A stretch of 64,000 nt of DNA from Tenrec ecaudatus (taxonomy: Eukaryota; Chordata; Mammalia; Afrosoricida; Tenrecidae), in the NCBI RefSeq assembly GCF_050624435.1, contig NC_134530.1, positions 147,934,221-147,998,220 on the forward strand, given 5' to 3'. The notes beneath the pieces are model-generated. The model was not told the DNA's origin and did not search any database. It saw only the letters and a program-made list of their open reading frames with translations. Of this stretch, positions 9,291 through 20,654 are shown in pieces. Position numbers and translations under genes: made by a program. Position 1 is the stretch's first letter. The number at the start of each line of letters is the position of its first letter.

Positions 9291-10054
9291 GCTTATATTT
9301 TTAGTAGTTTGACAATATTGGGATATAAAAATAAATGTTCAAAATTCCCTTACTCTGGGACATTTATACTATGTGGCAATTTCTTTTAGAAGAATTAATA
9401 GCAGGTGGGTCTTCAAAAGTCAGATATTAAAGATAACACAAGTGGGCAGCTCTTTTGCGATAGTCAACATTTTTCTCTATTCCTCCTTGAGTGGATTTCC
9501 TCATGTCCCTGGATTCTGTAACTGCAAAGTCCCATAGAAACTCCCCAAACTTTTAAAGAAATGTGTCATGTGCTTGTGGCTGCTGTAAGACCTAAATATG
9601 AAGGTTGGGTAGAGGTGAGCCAAACACAGTGCAGAGCCAGAAGTAAAAATATCTAAACCTCAGAGCAGGTCTTATGGCTTCGACCACAGCTCAATCAGGA
9701 AACACAAGAATGGCTTTGATGAAGGGTGATTTTTGTCTTTTACCTGAGTATGGCCCAATGAATCAAAGGATGGTGTTTCAAATCACTCCTAGAAAAAAAA
9801 GCAGAACTTGATTCACACCCTTTATAGCCAGTTCTTAATCCCACCCTAAACTTGCCCGTTAGTATAGTAGAGAATGCCTTCCAAAATAGGGTTATAGCGA
9901 TAGGCATAGAGTCCAGAATTAAAATACATCACATAAGGAATTATGAAATGGGCCATATTACATGACAATTCAGATTGTTTCTTAATAACTGGTTGAAAAT
10001 TAATTTGAGTTAAAAAGTACAAAAGATAGGGGGCATGTAGAAACAGGATATTGC
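9291..10054. other. Single-copy stretch
   Basis: AT-rich; no repeat or exon recognised. Confidence 0.35.
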
Positions 10055-11117
10055 TATTGGTAGGCGCCATCGAGTCAGTTCCACATCATAGCAACCCTGT
10101 GTACACCAGGATGAAACACCACCTGGTTCTGAGCCGTCCTCATAGCCATTAATGTTTGAATCCACTCTTGCAAAGTAACATCCTGGCTTTTTAATACTTT
10201 CAAAGAAGTCTTGTGCAGAAGATTTACCCAATGCAATGATCTCTTGACTGCTATTTTCCTGAGCATTGATTGTAGATACAAGTAAGAAAAAATCCTTGAC
10301 TTCAATCTTCTCTCCATTTATCATAATGTTATCCAATGTGGCAGTTACATAATCTGTCAATGAGCGAAGGGGTGGAGTCTAGCTTTTCAATCAGGACATA
10401 GCCAGTCATGCCTCTGTGTGGGCATGGCCTTCTGAGGATTCTGGGAACTCCTGTTTTCCTCTCTGGAGGTGGGACACACTGTTTTGTCTTCCTGTTGACA
10501 AGCCACATGGAACTATACTGAAAGCAGCCAGAGCCCTGGAGCCGGAGGAGCCATGTAGAGACTCCTGCATTCGGCATCATTGCCTGTGTTGTGTGAGTCT
10601 GAAGAGGAATTTATAGACTGGTATTGGGACATATGGGCTAATATCAGACTTATGGACTTGATCTGGATTGGGCTGGGGTGCTATCTCAATATACAATCAC
10701 TCTTTGATATAAAGTTCTCTCTTATGCGTTATAAAGTTCTCTCTTACACACATATGAGTGTCAATGAATTTGTTTCTCTAGTCTACCAAGACAAACATAT
10801 TTATTAATCCAGGTGTTAAGATTTTAGTGTTTATGTTGAGTAATTCAAACTGAAGGCTACAAACTTTGATCTTCATCAGCAAGTACTTCAGATCCTGACT
10901 TTCAGCAAGCATGCTTGTGTTCTCTGTTTATTTCAGGGTGTTAGTAAGCCTTCCTCCAAACCTGATACATTCTTCAGAGAATCCAACTTCTCTATTTGCT
11001 CGGTGTACAGAGGGAATGAATACGTATGCACCCTTTTCTTGATGTTAAACTATACCATATTCCTTTGTTCTCCACACACCTGCCTCTTGATCCATGTACA
11101 GGTTCCACGTGAGTACC
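10055..11117 (-). mobile_element. RTE LINE, 3' part on minus strand of a twin-primed copy
   Basis: The RTE 3' end lies at left (GGCGCCATCGAGTCAGTTCC, 10062-10081) and the reverse transcriptase region at right, up to ATCCATGTACAGGTTCCACG (about 11090-11110). It is interrupted by repeat U (10337-10793). At about 11117 the sequence switches to the RTE 5' end in the opposite orientation, which continues to 13530. Confidence 0.75.
10337..10793 (-). mobile_element. Unclassified repeat 'U', copy 2 (LTR-like)
   Basis: Reversed relative to copy 1. It begins TGTGGCAGTTACATAATCTG and ends CTAGTCTACCAAGACA. The internal marker GGACATATGGGCTAATATC is shared with copy 3. It lies inside RTE sequence. Confidence 0.5.
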
Positions 11118-11217
11118 TCTTGTCTGCCAGTTTGTCTTACTGTGGTGGTTTGTGTGTTGCTGTGATGCTGGAAGCTATGTTACTGGGATTTCAAACACCA
11201 GCAGAGTCGACCTAAGT

Positions 11218-11950
11218 CAGCGGTTCTCAAGTTGTGGGTCACGACACCTTTGGGGTGTCGAATGACCCTTTCACGGAGGTTTCCCAATTAATAACAGTAG
11301 CAAAATTACAGTGATGAAGTAGCAACAAAAATAATTTTATGGGCAATACCGGGAGGGTGGAGGGAGAGGGGGGTGGAAAAGGGGGAACTGATTACAAGGA
11401 TCTACATGTAACCTCCTCCCTGAGGGATGGAAAACAAAAGTGGGTGAAGGGAGACTTCGGACAGTATAAGATATGACAATGAAATAATTTATATTATAAA
11501 TTATCAAGGATTCATGAGGGAGGGGGAACAGGGAGGGAGGGGGAAAAATGAGCTGATGCCAAGGGCTTACACGGAGAGCAAGTGTTTTGAGAATGATGAG
11601 GGCAATTGATGTGCTTTACACAATTGATGTATGTATGGATTGTGTTATGAGTTGTATAAGCCCCTAATAAAATGATAAAAAAGAATATGTTCTACAATTG
11701 AATATGGTTACAATTGTATAACTCTTCTTGATATGATTGAAATATTGACTTATATAACATGTGGTTGAAATGCTAATAAAACTTTTATTTAAAAAAAGAC
11801 AACAAACTTGATTATTTAAACTCCCTAAAAATAAAGAACTCCTAAAAATAAAAACTTTTAATCTCAAAAAAAATATTTATGGTTGGGAGTCACCACAACA
11901 TGAGGAACAATATTAAAGGGCCAAGGCATTAGGAAGGTTGAGATCCACTG
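11218..11950 (+). mobile_element. SPIN-type hAT transposon (non-autonomous), copy 1
   Basis: CAGCGGTTCTCAAG at left and TTGAGATCCACTG at right are the terminal inverted repeats. The interior has ATAACAGTAGCAAAATTACAG and GGGAGTCACCACAACATGAGG. The 8 bp flanks ACCTAAGT and CCCTACGT match at 6 of 8. An L1-type insertion (11346-11868) splits it. It inserted into the RTE 5' region. Non-coding. Confidence 0.8.
11346..11868 (+). mobile_element. L1-type 3' end inside SPIN
   Basis: GGGAGGGTGGAGGGAGAGG through GAGTTGTATAAGCCCCTAAT and AATGATAAAAAAG is the L1 3' end. An extra AT-rich L1-like tail (11690-11868) follows. The SPIN sequence repeats around it (TAATTTTATGG / ATATTTATGG), consistent with a target duplication. 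Confidence 0.65.
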
Positions 11951-12188
11951 CCCTACGTGAGCAGGTTTCAGCAGAGCTTGCAGACTAAGAACAGACTAGG
12001 AAGAAGGGATAGGCTACCCACTTCAGAGAAGTTAGCCGCTAAAAACTGGATAGCATCGAAACACTGTCAGACACTGAAAACTCATGAATTGGATCAGAAC
12101 ATTGTCAGAGATGGTGCCAGAGGTGAGCCACTCAGGTCAGAAGGCAGTCAAAAGATGAGAAGAGTTGCCTTCTCAAAGTAGATTCCAG

Positions 12189-12876
12189 CACAATGACAAC
12201 TCTCAACTCACTGCCATTCAGTCAATGCTGACTCATAGCGATCCTATAGGACAGTCTAGAACAGCCCCTGTGGGCTTCTGGGACCATAACGTTTTAAAAA
12301 ATCTTTTAAAAGTTTTATTGACACTTCACATATCATGTAATTCAGTAGTTCAGTTATATCAAGAAGAGTTGTACTATCATTATCACAATAAATTTTAGAA
12401 CATTTTCTTCCTGTGCTCATTGTTCTTTGTGTAATATATTTTTTAGATTCTGGCAAAAGAAGCATACGCAACACATCATTCTCCAGTTCAACAACTTCTA
12501 AATGTGTAATCCAGTGCCCTTAGGTATACTCTTCGTGTTGTGCAACCACTATTGATAGTCCTCTCCAAATTGTGCCACCACTATTAAACTCAATGCCCCC
12601 TGCACAACAGCTTCCTCCTTCACCCATGGTAACCATAGGTCGTTTGGCTTTTCTTTTTTCATGGTTTTCTTGATAAAATATTTACATATACATTTCAAGT
12701 TAATTGCTTTTAAAACTATTTGAGTATACATCATCACAATCAGTTAATGCTCCCTCCTGAATTCATTGATCTCCAATTCCCCTCACTCTACCTCCACTCC
12801 CTCAGGGCAGCTGGTGGTTTCAAACTGCTGACTTTGCAGATCACAGCCCAACACATAACCCCTACACCATCACGGC
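12189..12876 (-). mobile_element. AfroSINE, minus strand, split by an L1 fragment
   Basis: The tail half is at 12189-12295 (CTGCCATTCAGTCAATGCTG) and the head half at 12796-12876 (GCAGCTGGTGGTTTCAAACTG). RTE resumes directly after it, so the SINE is nested in the RTE. Confidence 0.8.
12296..12795 (-). mobile_element. L1 3' region, minus strand, nested in AfroSINE
   Basis: TTTTATTGACACTTCACATATCATG and TCAAGAAGAGTTGTACTATC match the afrotherian L1 3' region in reverse. A related piece is at 23270-23540. Confidence 0.6.
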
Positions 12877-13721
12877 CCATGCTGACATGGATTGTGTCAA
12901 ACCTTTGGAACCTTTATTTGCTGACGAGGCACTACTCAAAATGAAAAGAAATAGCTGAAAGCATCTACTAATAATTGGAATTTGGAATGTTCGAAGTATG
13001 TATCTTGGAAAATTGGAAGTCATCAAAAATGAAGTAGAATGCATAAAAACCGATATCATAGGCACTGGTGAGCTGAAATGGACTGTTATTGGGCATTTTG
13101 AATTAGAAAATTATACAGTTTAGTGTGCCAGGCACATGCCAGGATATGTCATCAAAAGGACATATCAAGATTTGTCATGAAGTACAGTGCTGCCTGTGAA
13201 AGGATAATATCTAACTACACACAAGGAAATCCATTCAATACAACTATTACTCAAATTTATGCACCAACCACTGAAGTGGTTTTTTAACCACTGAACTTAA
13301 TGATGCATAAATTCCATCGTGATGAAGAATTCTATCAATATCTTCAGTCTGAAATTGATCAAACATGCATTCAGGATATGTTAATAATTATTGGTGACTG
13401 GAATGCAAAAGTTCAAAACAGGAAGAAACCATAGTTGGAAAATATGGCCTTAGTGGTAGGATAAAATGAGTGATCCTCAGAGACTTTAAAAGGTGAAAAA
13501 CAATTTATGTGCAATGTGCAAAACAAATAGCTGGGACTATTCCCTTTGACCTCTTTTTTCTCCATTTGGGTTTGAAACAAATCATCTGAGGATCTCCCTG
13601 TCTGTGCCCAATTCTTTCACCCTCACTTCATTCTTAATCCTATCAGACCTTATGTCTGCTAGGATAAGGACAGCTTTAGGCTACATCACTGTGTAGGACT
13701 AGCCCTGGCATTCCTTTCAAG

Positions 13722-13890
13722 GAGTCTTGGTCTTACAGTAATTCAGCACTTTGCTCCTAACTGAAAGGTCAGTGGTTCAAACCCACCAGTTGCTGCAACA
13801 GAAAAGACATGGTCATCCGCTGCTGTAAAGATTAGAGCCTCTGAAATCCACAGGGGCAGTTCAGCTCTGGGGCCACTATGAGTGGGACTC
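13722..13890 (+). mobile_element. AfroSINE, plus strand
   Basis: GCTCCTAACTGAAAGGTCAG and TTCAAACCCACCAGTTGCTG mark the tRNA-like head; it ends GGGGCCACTATGAGTGGG. Confidence 0.8.
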
Positions 13891-13904
13891 CATGCCCAGA
13901 GAGA

Positions 13905-14110
13905 AGCATTATGCTTGGCGAAGTAGAGAGTCGGTGTGCAAGAGGAAGACCCTCAACAAGACAGTCGGACCGACAATGACTACAACAATGAGCTAAAACA
14001 TGGAAACTGGCTAGGATGGTGCACACCAGGCAGTGTTTCTCCTGTACATAGGGTAGCTGTGTGCCAGAATAGACTGTACTGACAGCACAACCCAACTGCA
14101 TTCCTTCCAC
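13905..14110 (+). mobile_element. RTE LINE 3' end, plus strand
   Basis: GCGAAGTAGAGAGTCGGTGT, AGAGGAAGACCCTCAACAAG and GGATGGTGCACACCAGGCAG are the conserved RTE 3' end. Confidence 0.7.
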
Positions 14111-14331
14111 TCATGACCCTACATATTCAACTGACACATTCCTCCTTGACCCCAGTTATTAAAGTAGGGTCATTTGTACAGTATTTCAGTCTTTAGTACA
14201 GTTAAATGTTCTAAGCAGTCAGAAAGGAGGGTTGGGCATAGATTCGAGCTTAAATTCTGAGCACAAGATTTGCAGAAGGCTAGAGATAAAATTCTCACTG
14301 CTATGGACAACAAATAGATGCTGACTCATAG

Positions 14332-14560
14332 TGAGCCATATTGGCGTAGTGGGGTGAGTACACATTGGGGCTGCTAACTTCAAGGTCAGATACTTGAACT
14401 CGCCTGCCATGCTGCTGGAAAAGGATGAAGCTTTCTGCTCCTGTAAAGATTTACAGCCTCAGAACCCCCCAGGGGCAGCTCTGTCCTTTCCCTCCCTAGG
14501 GTCCATATGAGTCAGAAATTACTTAATGACTGTGAGTTTGGTTTGGTTTGGTTTTGGGAG
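14332..14560 (+). mobile_element. AfroSINE, plus strand
   Basis: CATATTGGCGTAGTGGGGTG at the head and AGGGTCCATATGAGTCAGAAA at the tail, with a (GTTTG)n end. Confidence 0.85.
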
Positions 14561-14667
14561 CGAGAGCCCTGGAAGCCCCAGATCCATTTGTGGTATCATC
14601 ATCTAGACTCAGCCTCCATTGAATCCCTTCAGGATTGTGACCAGTCCTGCCCTCAGGCAGAGTGCTC

Positions 14668-14848
14668 ACTGGCATTGAATTGATTCCAACTCACCCTATA
14701 GGTCAGAGTCTCACTTCCCCTGGGGTTTTCTGAGGGCGTATATTTGTATAGGAGTAGAAAGCTCTATCGTATTCTTAGAGTGACTGGTGAGTTCAAACTG
14801 CTGATCTTGAGGTTAGCAACCCATCACATAATTCACAAAGCCACCATT
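14668..14848 (-). mobile_element. AfroSINE, minus strand
   Basis: CATTGAATTGATTCCAACTC, TTTGTATAGGAGTAGAAAG and TTCAAACTGCTGATCTTGAGG. Confidence 0.8.
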
Positions 14849-15827
14849 AGAATGCTGAGTATCACCACACACCTACCAGCTGAGGGAGGGACAGTTTCTA
14901 CAGGGCTCACCTGGGCACGCCCATTTGTGAATTATGCACTGACTGCCTTGGTTGGAGGGCCCTAGGCCAGTCTTCTAGCTTTTCTAGTTGGCATGGTGCA
15001 CAGGCCCTAACCAAGGTCCCATCCTTGCTGTGTTTAGTTGTATTTGCAGCTGTGATGTTTTGCTGCCAACAAAGCTTTTGTGAGCATGTCCTGTACCCCC
15101 TCCCATGTCCTATTTAAGCATTGATTCTCCATAAACCCTTGGATGACATTTATAGCCTCGTGCTAATGGTCTCCCTCATTCAGATGATGTTTCTTCATCT
15201 TTGTCCTGCTTAAGACTTACTAAATGTTCTTCTTCGATTCTATTTGAGACTTGGGTCTCTTTTGTACCCCAAAACAGATGGAATGTAACCCAAATTATTT
15301 TATTCAATCTAGTTTGGAAAATCTTCGTTAGAAAATTCAGTTAGAAGGTACTTTACTTAATGCATCCTCTGTGGAATTTGTATAACTTGCTACATTGCTC
15401 ATAAGCAGACAGGTTGGGTGTAGATATCACCTAATACGGCCACGAAATGCTGGGAGTCTTCTCTCATTTACCTGACTGTTAATAATTAAAAGTTAGACCC
15501 TGTTATGTAGTCAGTCAACAAAGACATCCTGAGACTAGCCTAAGACTTAAAGAACCTTTATTGTTCTTTTTGCTTCTGATGGTTACCTTGAAACCAGAAT
15601 TAATGTAAAACATCTCTAGGTGAGTCCTTAAAGTGTAAATCCCAAAGCCAAAGGTATAGATTCTCTATGTGTTCTGATTTTGAACAAGATACCACAAAGA
15701 TCATCTCTTTTGCATTGCTGTGGTCTCCTTGCTGGTATATCTTCTAAATAAAAACTGGGTAAATTGGTTGATAATAAAATACCCATATTTCAGGTGATAG
15801 GACTAATAATAATAAATCTAATTTATG
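14849..15827. other. Single-copy stretch
   Basis: About 1 kb with no young repeat. No exon with matching splice sites was recognised. Confidence 0.35.
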
Positions 15828-16048
15828 AAGGGATTCAGGTAATGGGTTATATGCATTGGGCTGCTAACCACAAAGTCAAGAGTTCAAAGCCACCAGGTGT
15901 TCCTAGGAAGAAAGAAGAGGCTTTTTACTCCTATCAAGAGTTACAGTCTTAGAAACCCAAGGGGTTTCTATAGGGACAATTCCACCCTGTCTTGGAGGTT
16001 CACTATGAGTCACAATCAACTCAATGACAATGAGTTTTACTATTTTTC
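15828..16048 (+). mobile_element. AfroSINE, plus strand
   Basis: GGGCTGCTAACCACAAAGTC at the head, TACTCCTATCAAGAGTTACAG in the middle and a CAATGACAATGAGTTTT tail. Confidence 0.85.
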
Positions 16049-16091
16049 AGACATCGCTCTAAGCACTTTACTTGTTTCAGCTCATTTGTTA

Positions 16092-17765
16092 CTGTTATTG
16101 GGTGCCATCAAATCGGCTTCCATTCATAGCAAGCAAGCTATAGGCAACAGGATGAAACATTGCCAGGGCCTGCACCAACTTCATAATGTTATGTTTGAGC
16201 CCATTGTGGCCTTTACTGTGACGATCCGCCTCGTTAGGGTTTTCCTTTTTTGCTGACTTCCTACTTTAACAAGCATTTTGTCTTTATTGGTCTGGTCTCT
16301 GCTGTTAACATGTCCAAAGTATATGAGGCAAATCATGCCATCCTTGCTTTAAGAAGCATCCTGACTACACTTTTTCTAAGACAGACTTGTTTGTTCTTCT
16401 GGCAGTCCATGGTGCTTTCAATATTCGTTGCCAGTACCACAGTTCAAATACATAGATTTTCTTCAGTCTTTTTCAGTGTCTAGCTTTCATGCACATCGGA
16501 GACCGCTGAAATGCCACGGCTTGGGCCCGGTGTGCCTTGCTTCTCACCGATTTAAAAAGGCCTGGGCAACAGGCTCAGCCAGTGCCATACATTGTTTGAC
16601 TGCTGCTTCCAGAAGCATTGTGTATGAATCCAAGCCAGACAAACATCTGCAATAACTTCCATCTTTACCCCCTTTATCATGAACTGTTAATCCACCTGTG
16701 AGGAGTTTGGTCTTCTTTACATTGCGTTGTGATCCGTACTGCCGGCAACAGTCCCTGATGGTCATCAGCAAGGGCTGCAAGTGCGCCTCACTGTGAGCAA
16801 GCACGGGTGTGTCATCTGCATGTCTCAGGATGCGAATAAGCCTTCCTCCAGTCCTGACGCTGGCTTTTCTCCTTCATAATGCCCAGCTTCTCTGCTGATT
16901 TGTTCATCATACAGATGAAGTGTGGTGAAAGGTGACGACCTTGACCCGCAGCTTTTCTGATTTTAAACCATGCAGTATTCCCTCGTTCTGATTGAATGAT
17001 TGCCTGATGGCCCATCTACACGTTCTTCATGAACACTATGAAGTATCCTGGGATTTACATTTTTCCTAATGCTACCCATAGCTTTTTATTGTCCACACAG
17101 TTTCATGCCTTTGCATAGGCCATAAAACACAAATAAACATCTTTCTGGTATTCGTTTTCCCTCAAGATCCAGCTAAAATCAGTAACTATATTCTTCATGC
17201 CATATCCTCCTCTGAATCCTGCTTGAATTTTTGGCAGCTCCTTGCCAGCGTACTGCTACATTCATGGATGAGTTAGTTATCTTCAGCAAAATTTTACTTA
17301 TGTATGTTATTAAAGATATTATTAGATAATTTCTGCATCCTGTTGGGTCCCCGTTCTTTGGAATGGCTACAAATATGGATCGCTCCCAAATTTCCTGGCA
17401 TAGAGAAGTGCTTCCAATGCTTCATCAGTTTGTTGAAACATTTCCAACAGTATTCCTTCAGTTCCTGGAGCCTTATTTTTGGCTAATGCCTTAAGTGCGT
17501 TTTGGACTCCTTTCAGTACCATTGTTGGCTCTTTGTCATATGCTACTTCTTGTAATGTTGAATGTTGGCCAATTCTGCTTGGAACACTGACTCTGTGTAT
17601 TCCGCCATCTTCGATTGATGCTTCCTGCATCATTCAGTATTGTGTCCATAGAATCTGTAACTATTGCGGCTAGAGCCCTGAATTTTTCTTTAGCTTTTGC
17701 AACTTGATAAATGCTGAGTGTGTTCTTCATTTTTTTGGTTTTCTATCTCCAGATCTTTGTTAAAA
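16092..17765 (-). mobile_element. RTE LINE, minus strand, long 3' half
   Basis: Starts with the 3' end (GGGTGCCATCAAATCGGCTTC) and runs through the reverse transcriptase region (16740-17130) to AAAATGAAG-type upstream sequence at about 17740. The minus-strand frame is in pieces; one piece (17367-17633) reads KNKAPGTEGILLEMFQ, the NKAPGPDGI-like reverse transcriptase palm entry. An RPL36 retrocopy ends it at 17766; RTE-like TATTATAATCCTT follows at 18182. Confidence 0.8.
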
Positions 17766-17777
17766 CTATAAACTGGG
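17766..17777. repeat. Target-site duplication, left, of RPL36 retrocopy
   Basis: CTATAAACTGGG, an exact match to 18168-18179. Confidence 0.85.
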
Positions 17778-18167
17778 CGTCCGCAACGGCAGCCATCAGA
17801 GAGTAGCAGCATGGCTGTGCGCTACCCTCTGGCCGTGGGCCTCAGCAAGGGCACAAGGTGACAACACAGCCGCCGCCGCCGCGGGCGCCTCACCCAGCAC
17901 ACCAAGTTCGAGCGGGACAGGATCCGGGCGGTGTGTGCTTCACACCCACCCAGCCAAGGGCCATGGAGCTGCTCAAGGTCTCCAAGGACAAGCGGACACT
18001 GAAGTTCATCAAGAAGCGGGTGGGCACACACATGGGGACCAAGAGGAAGAGAGAGGAGCTGAGGAACATGCTGGCCGCCACGAGGAAGGACTTGAGTGTC
18101 GCGCGCCCCTCCCCTCCCCCATCCCACCCTAATAATAGTAAAGCCTTTCCAGAAACGGGGGAAAAAG
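17778..18167 (+). pseudogene. RPL36: RPL36 processed pseudogene
   Basis: Retrocopy of ribosomal protein L36 (eL36), a component of the large cytosolic subunit. The start ATG is at 17811 after a short leader. The first 16 codons read [16 protein letters not shown] and then stop: a one-base loss breaks the frame and about 18 bases after GTGAC are missing. A second frameshift follows near 17938. From 17963 the family sequence resumes as [20 protein letters not shown] and continues to LAATRKD, where the alanine/lysine-rich C-terminus is deleted. There are no introns, a short A-rich end, and exact 12 bp target-site duplications, so it came from reverse-transcribed mRNA. It inserted into an RTE copy and cannot encode eL36. 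Confidence 0.92.
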
Positions 18168-18179
18168 CTATAAACTGGG
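18168..18179. repeat. Target-site duplication, right, of RPL36 retrocopy
   Basis: CTATAAACTGGG, preceded by the GGGGGAAAAAG remnant of the poly(A) tail. Confidence 0.85.
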
Positions 18180-18768
18180 TACTATTATAATCCTTCAGGT
18201 AACTGAACCACGGAGAAGGTAACGTCTGAATATAATTAAAAACCTCGAGCCAAGCTAAACCTAACTTGTCTAAATCCTGAAGTCTTAACTTCTTTAAACC
18301 AAAAAGTAGCTTCGTTTAACTAGTGAAGAATGTCTGCCTTGAGCATTATGCGCTTCTAGGAAGTAAGTGGGAGCAAGCTGACAGAGCAACGGCCACAGAG
18401 AGGAGAAGTGTAGGGGAGGGAGCAGTGATTCAGAAGGGCAGGGTGGGAATGGTCGCAAAACTTGAGGCATGGAAACAATGTCAGCTGCTCATGTAAAATT
18501 GTTGAGTGACTGTATGTTCTCAACAACAAAAACTACACGAAGAGATATTGTCATTTGTAACCACAGGAGACCAATCCGCAGAATTTTTGCCCATCTTAAT
18601 TTAGGGTGACCCTGTATTAGGTTATCACTACCCATGGCAAAGTTTACCACTACAGAAGGAAGCTATTGGGCATGAAAGATGTCTTTGAAACCAGAAGGTG
18701 GGCTCCCAGGAGCCTCCCGCCCCATCTGAATTTGGGTAGTTGTTATCCTGTAGAGGGCTATGTCAAAG
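18180..18768. other. RTE remnant then single-copy sequence
   Basis: The first few tens of bases look like the continuing RTE; the remainder is unrecognised. Confidence 0.35.
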
Positions 18769-18945
18769 AGCCCCGGTAAGCCTGTGGGTTAGGCCCTTGG
18801 GCTTTGGTCCAATAATTCCCAAGCCATTCAATGGAAGAAAGATGAGGCTGCTTTCAACCATGAAGATTTATAGTCTTAGAAACCCCATATAAGAGTTGCT
18901 TCGAGCCAGAATCAACTGAATGGCTGTGGGTTTGGTGGTTTTTCT
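18769..18945 (+). mobile_element. AfroSINE, plus strand, degraded
   Basis: AGCCCCGGTAAGCCTGTGGG head, AAGATTTATAGTCTTAGAAAC middle and CCAGAATCAACTGAATGGC tail. Confidence 0.75.
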
Positions 18946-20100
18946 CTTCTTGCCTTAGGCAGCTAGGTCACCTGGAGACAGTGGACCTTGTTTTTTGTTT
19001 TTTTTTTTAACAGGTTACATTTAAGATTACCTATATTCCAGGAAGTGCTGGTTGTCCTGGTACCTGTATTCCATGTGAGATCTTTCAGTGTGAGTACTTG
19101 GACCTGACGGTCCACACTCAGCAGCAGCAGCAGCAGCAGCAGATAGTTGGCGATCTTAAAAGAACTGTAAACACAGCCTTGTGTAACTCAGGGTTACCTG
19201 CAGCAGAGCAGGCCTCTTAGCTCACAATGACTAGCTTTATGTATCGCCTGAGGAGGGAGCCAGCCCTGGATGTCCAAGTGGACCTCAAGACCACTACAGT
19301 GGTGACCACAAGAGAGCTTAACTGAGGCACAGAACTCCACCTGGTAAGAATCTGCCATGTTTCTCTTCGCCACACATAACTAGGACACCGATTCTCAGGT
19401 GAATAGTTGTAAGCATCTTACCCCCTTACATTTTTACCTAAATCAAGCACCCAGGTGTTTTGTCTTGCATTGTACTCTGAAAGGTTATCTTTTTGAAGTC
19501 ATTACACCTTGTGGCTTGGGTATAAAAGTGTCCCTGAAGAAAGGGGATATTCTCCTTGTCAGTCATTCAGAGAAGGGAGTCCTTGCAGTAAAAATGTGAG
19601 ATGTGGACCAGGTGTAAGGTGACACTCTCTGGTACACCGGGGTCTGGACTTGGAGTTGTTGAGAACTGTTGGAAGCCTTCCTCAGTCATACAGAGGAAAT
19701 GGCCTCTGTCACGGAGCTAGCCCCTCAGAGCCAGTCCAAGAGGCTTTTCTAGAGGCCCAAAGCAGAAGGTAAGGCTGTAATATGTGAGTCTATTTCTGTA
19801 TCACTCTGTTTCATTTTTTGCACTCATCCCTGAGCTCAAGTTTAATGTAAATCAATAAGTCAAATTCAGATGTCTTCAAGAACTGTAAAAATGCACCATC
19901 CCCAAATAAAATACTGAGTGGTGGACAATGAAGGGGAATTCATACCCATCCTTAGGCAGCAGGTTCCAAGAGGTTTGAGAGAAGCAGCACGAAGGTACAA
20001 ATTTGCTTGGCATTTTCACATAATACATTACTCAGTGCTTCAAAGGGAAACATTGCAGCACGTTTCTCTGTTCCAGCCTCGTTTCCACCTCTTTAAAATG
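18946..20100. other. Single-copy stretch with a (CAG)n tract
   Basis: Mostly unrecognised. It contains a T-tract at about 18990-19009 and a short CAG repeat at 19119-19142. No frame across the CAG tract resembles a known protein. Confidence 0.35.
19119..19142 (+). repeat. (CAG)n microsatellite
   Basis: About seven to eight uninterrupted CAG units in non-coding sequence. Confidence 0.9.
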
Positions 20101-20109
20101 TTAAGAACG

Positions 20110-20652
20110 TTTCTCTCTGCCATCCTCCCTGTTCCTCTGCTGCCCATCCATGAAGGTTGAGAGGTACATTTCATCGAGTACAAGACGGACCCCAGACACG
20201 GGAGACACTATGACAGGACCAACGGAAAGGTTTTCCAATTTCTTAAGGCAAAACGCAAAACAGCATTCCTTTCCAAGAGGAACCCTCGGCAGATACACTG
20301 GATTTTCCTCTACAGAAAGAAGCACAACAAAGGAGCAACCGGAAGAAATTCAAAAGAAAATTGCCCACTGTACAGTCAACTTCCAGAGGGCCATCATGAG
20401 TACATCTCTTGCTGATATAATAGCTAAGAAGAATCAGAAACTAGAGAAGCCTGGGCCGCCAAGGAAGCAAAAGAGGCAATGCACACACCTTAAAATAGCA
20501 ATGGCTCCTACTAAGGCTCCCACAAAGGCAGCCTCTCAGCAAAAGATTGTGAAGCCTGTGAACGTTTCCGCTCCCGGGTTGGTGGAAAATGCTACATTGG
20601 CAGATGAGACTTGCAAATGAAGATGCAACTGTAACTCAAAAATAAAATAACA
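20110..20652 (+). pseudogene. RPL24: RPL24 processed pseudogene
   Basis: Retrocopy of ribosomal protein L24 (eL24). A pyrimidine-rich leader precedes the ATG at 20150 (MKVE, as in the gene). The middle is read in the wrong frame because of indels. The correct frame returns as [20 protein letters not shown], then [12 protein letters not shown] and later KAPTKAASQQKIVKPVNVSAP, close to the family's C-terminal half. Several lysine/arginine residues are changed and part of the basic alanine-rich region is altered. By chance one 156-codon frame stays open from the ATG to 20620, about the family length, but roughly the N-terminal third is not eL24 sequence. No introns; the 3' end has an AATAAAATAA signal. 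The right flank is RTE sequence. Confidence 0.9.
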
Positions 20653-20654
20653 CC

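Larger units (their letters stand above)
11118..13530 (+). mobile_element. RTE LINE, 5' part on plus strand (inverted half), with endonuclease domain
   Basis: Begins at the RTE 5' end (TTGTCTGCCAGTTTGTC). Its pieces are 11118-11217, 11951-12188 and 12877-13530. The last encodes the start of the apurinic-like endonuclease: WNVRSM at about 12987, an ELKW segment at about 13069 and GDWNAK at about 13395, the family's catalytic region. Frames are broken by stops and indels (for instance the TAG at about 13122). It is interrupted by a SPIN element and by an AfroSINE that itself holds an L1 fragment. Confidence 0.75.

Noticed and set aside
19119..19142. CAG tract as a polyglutamine exon
   Set aside because: Short and without a supporting reading frame or splice sites.
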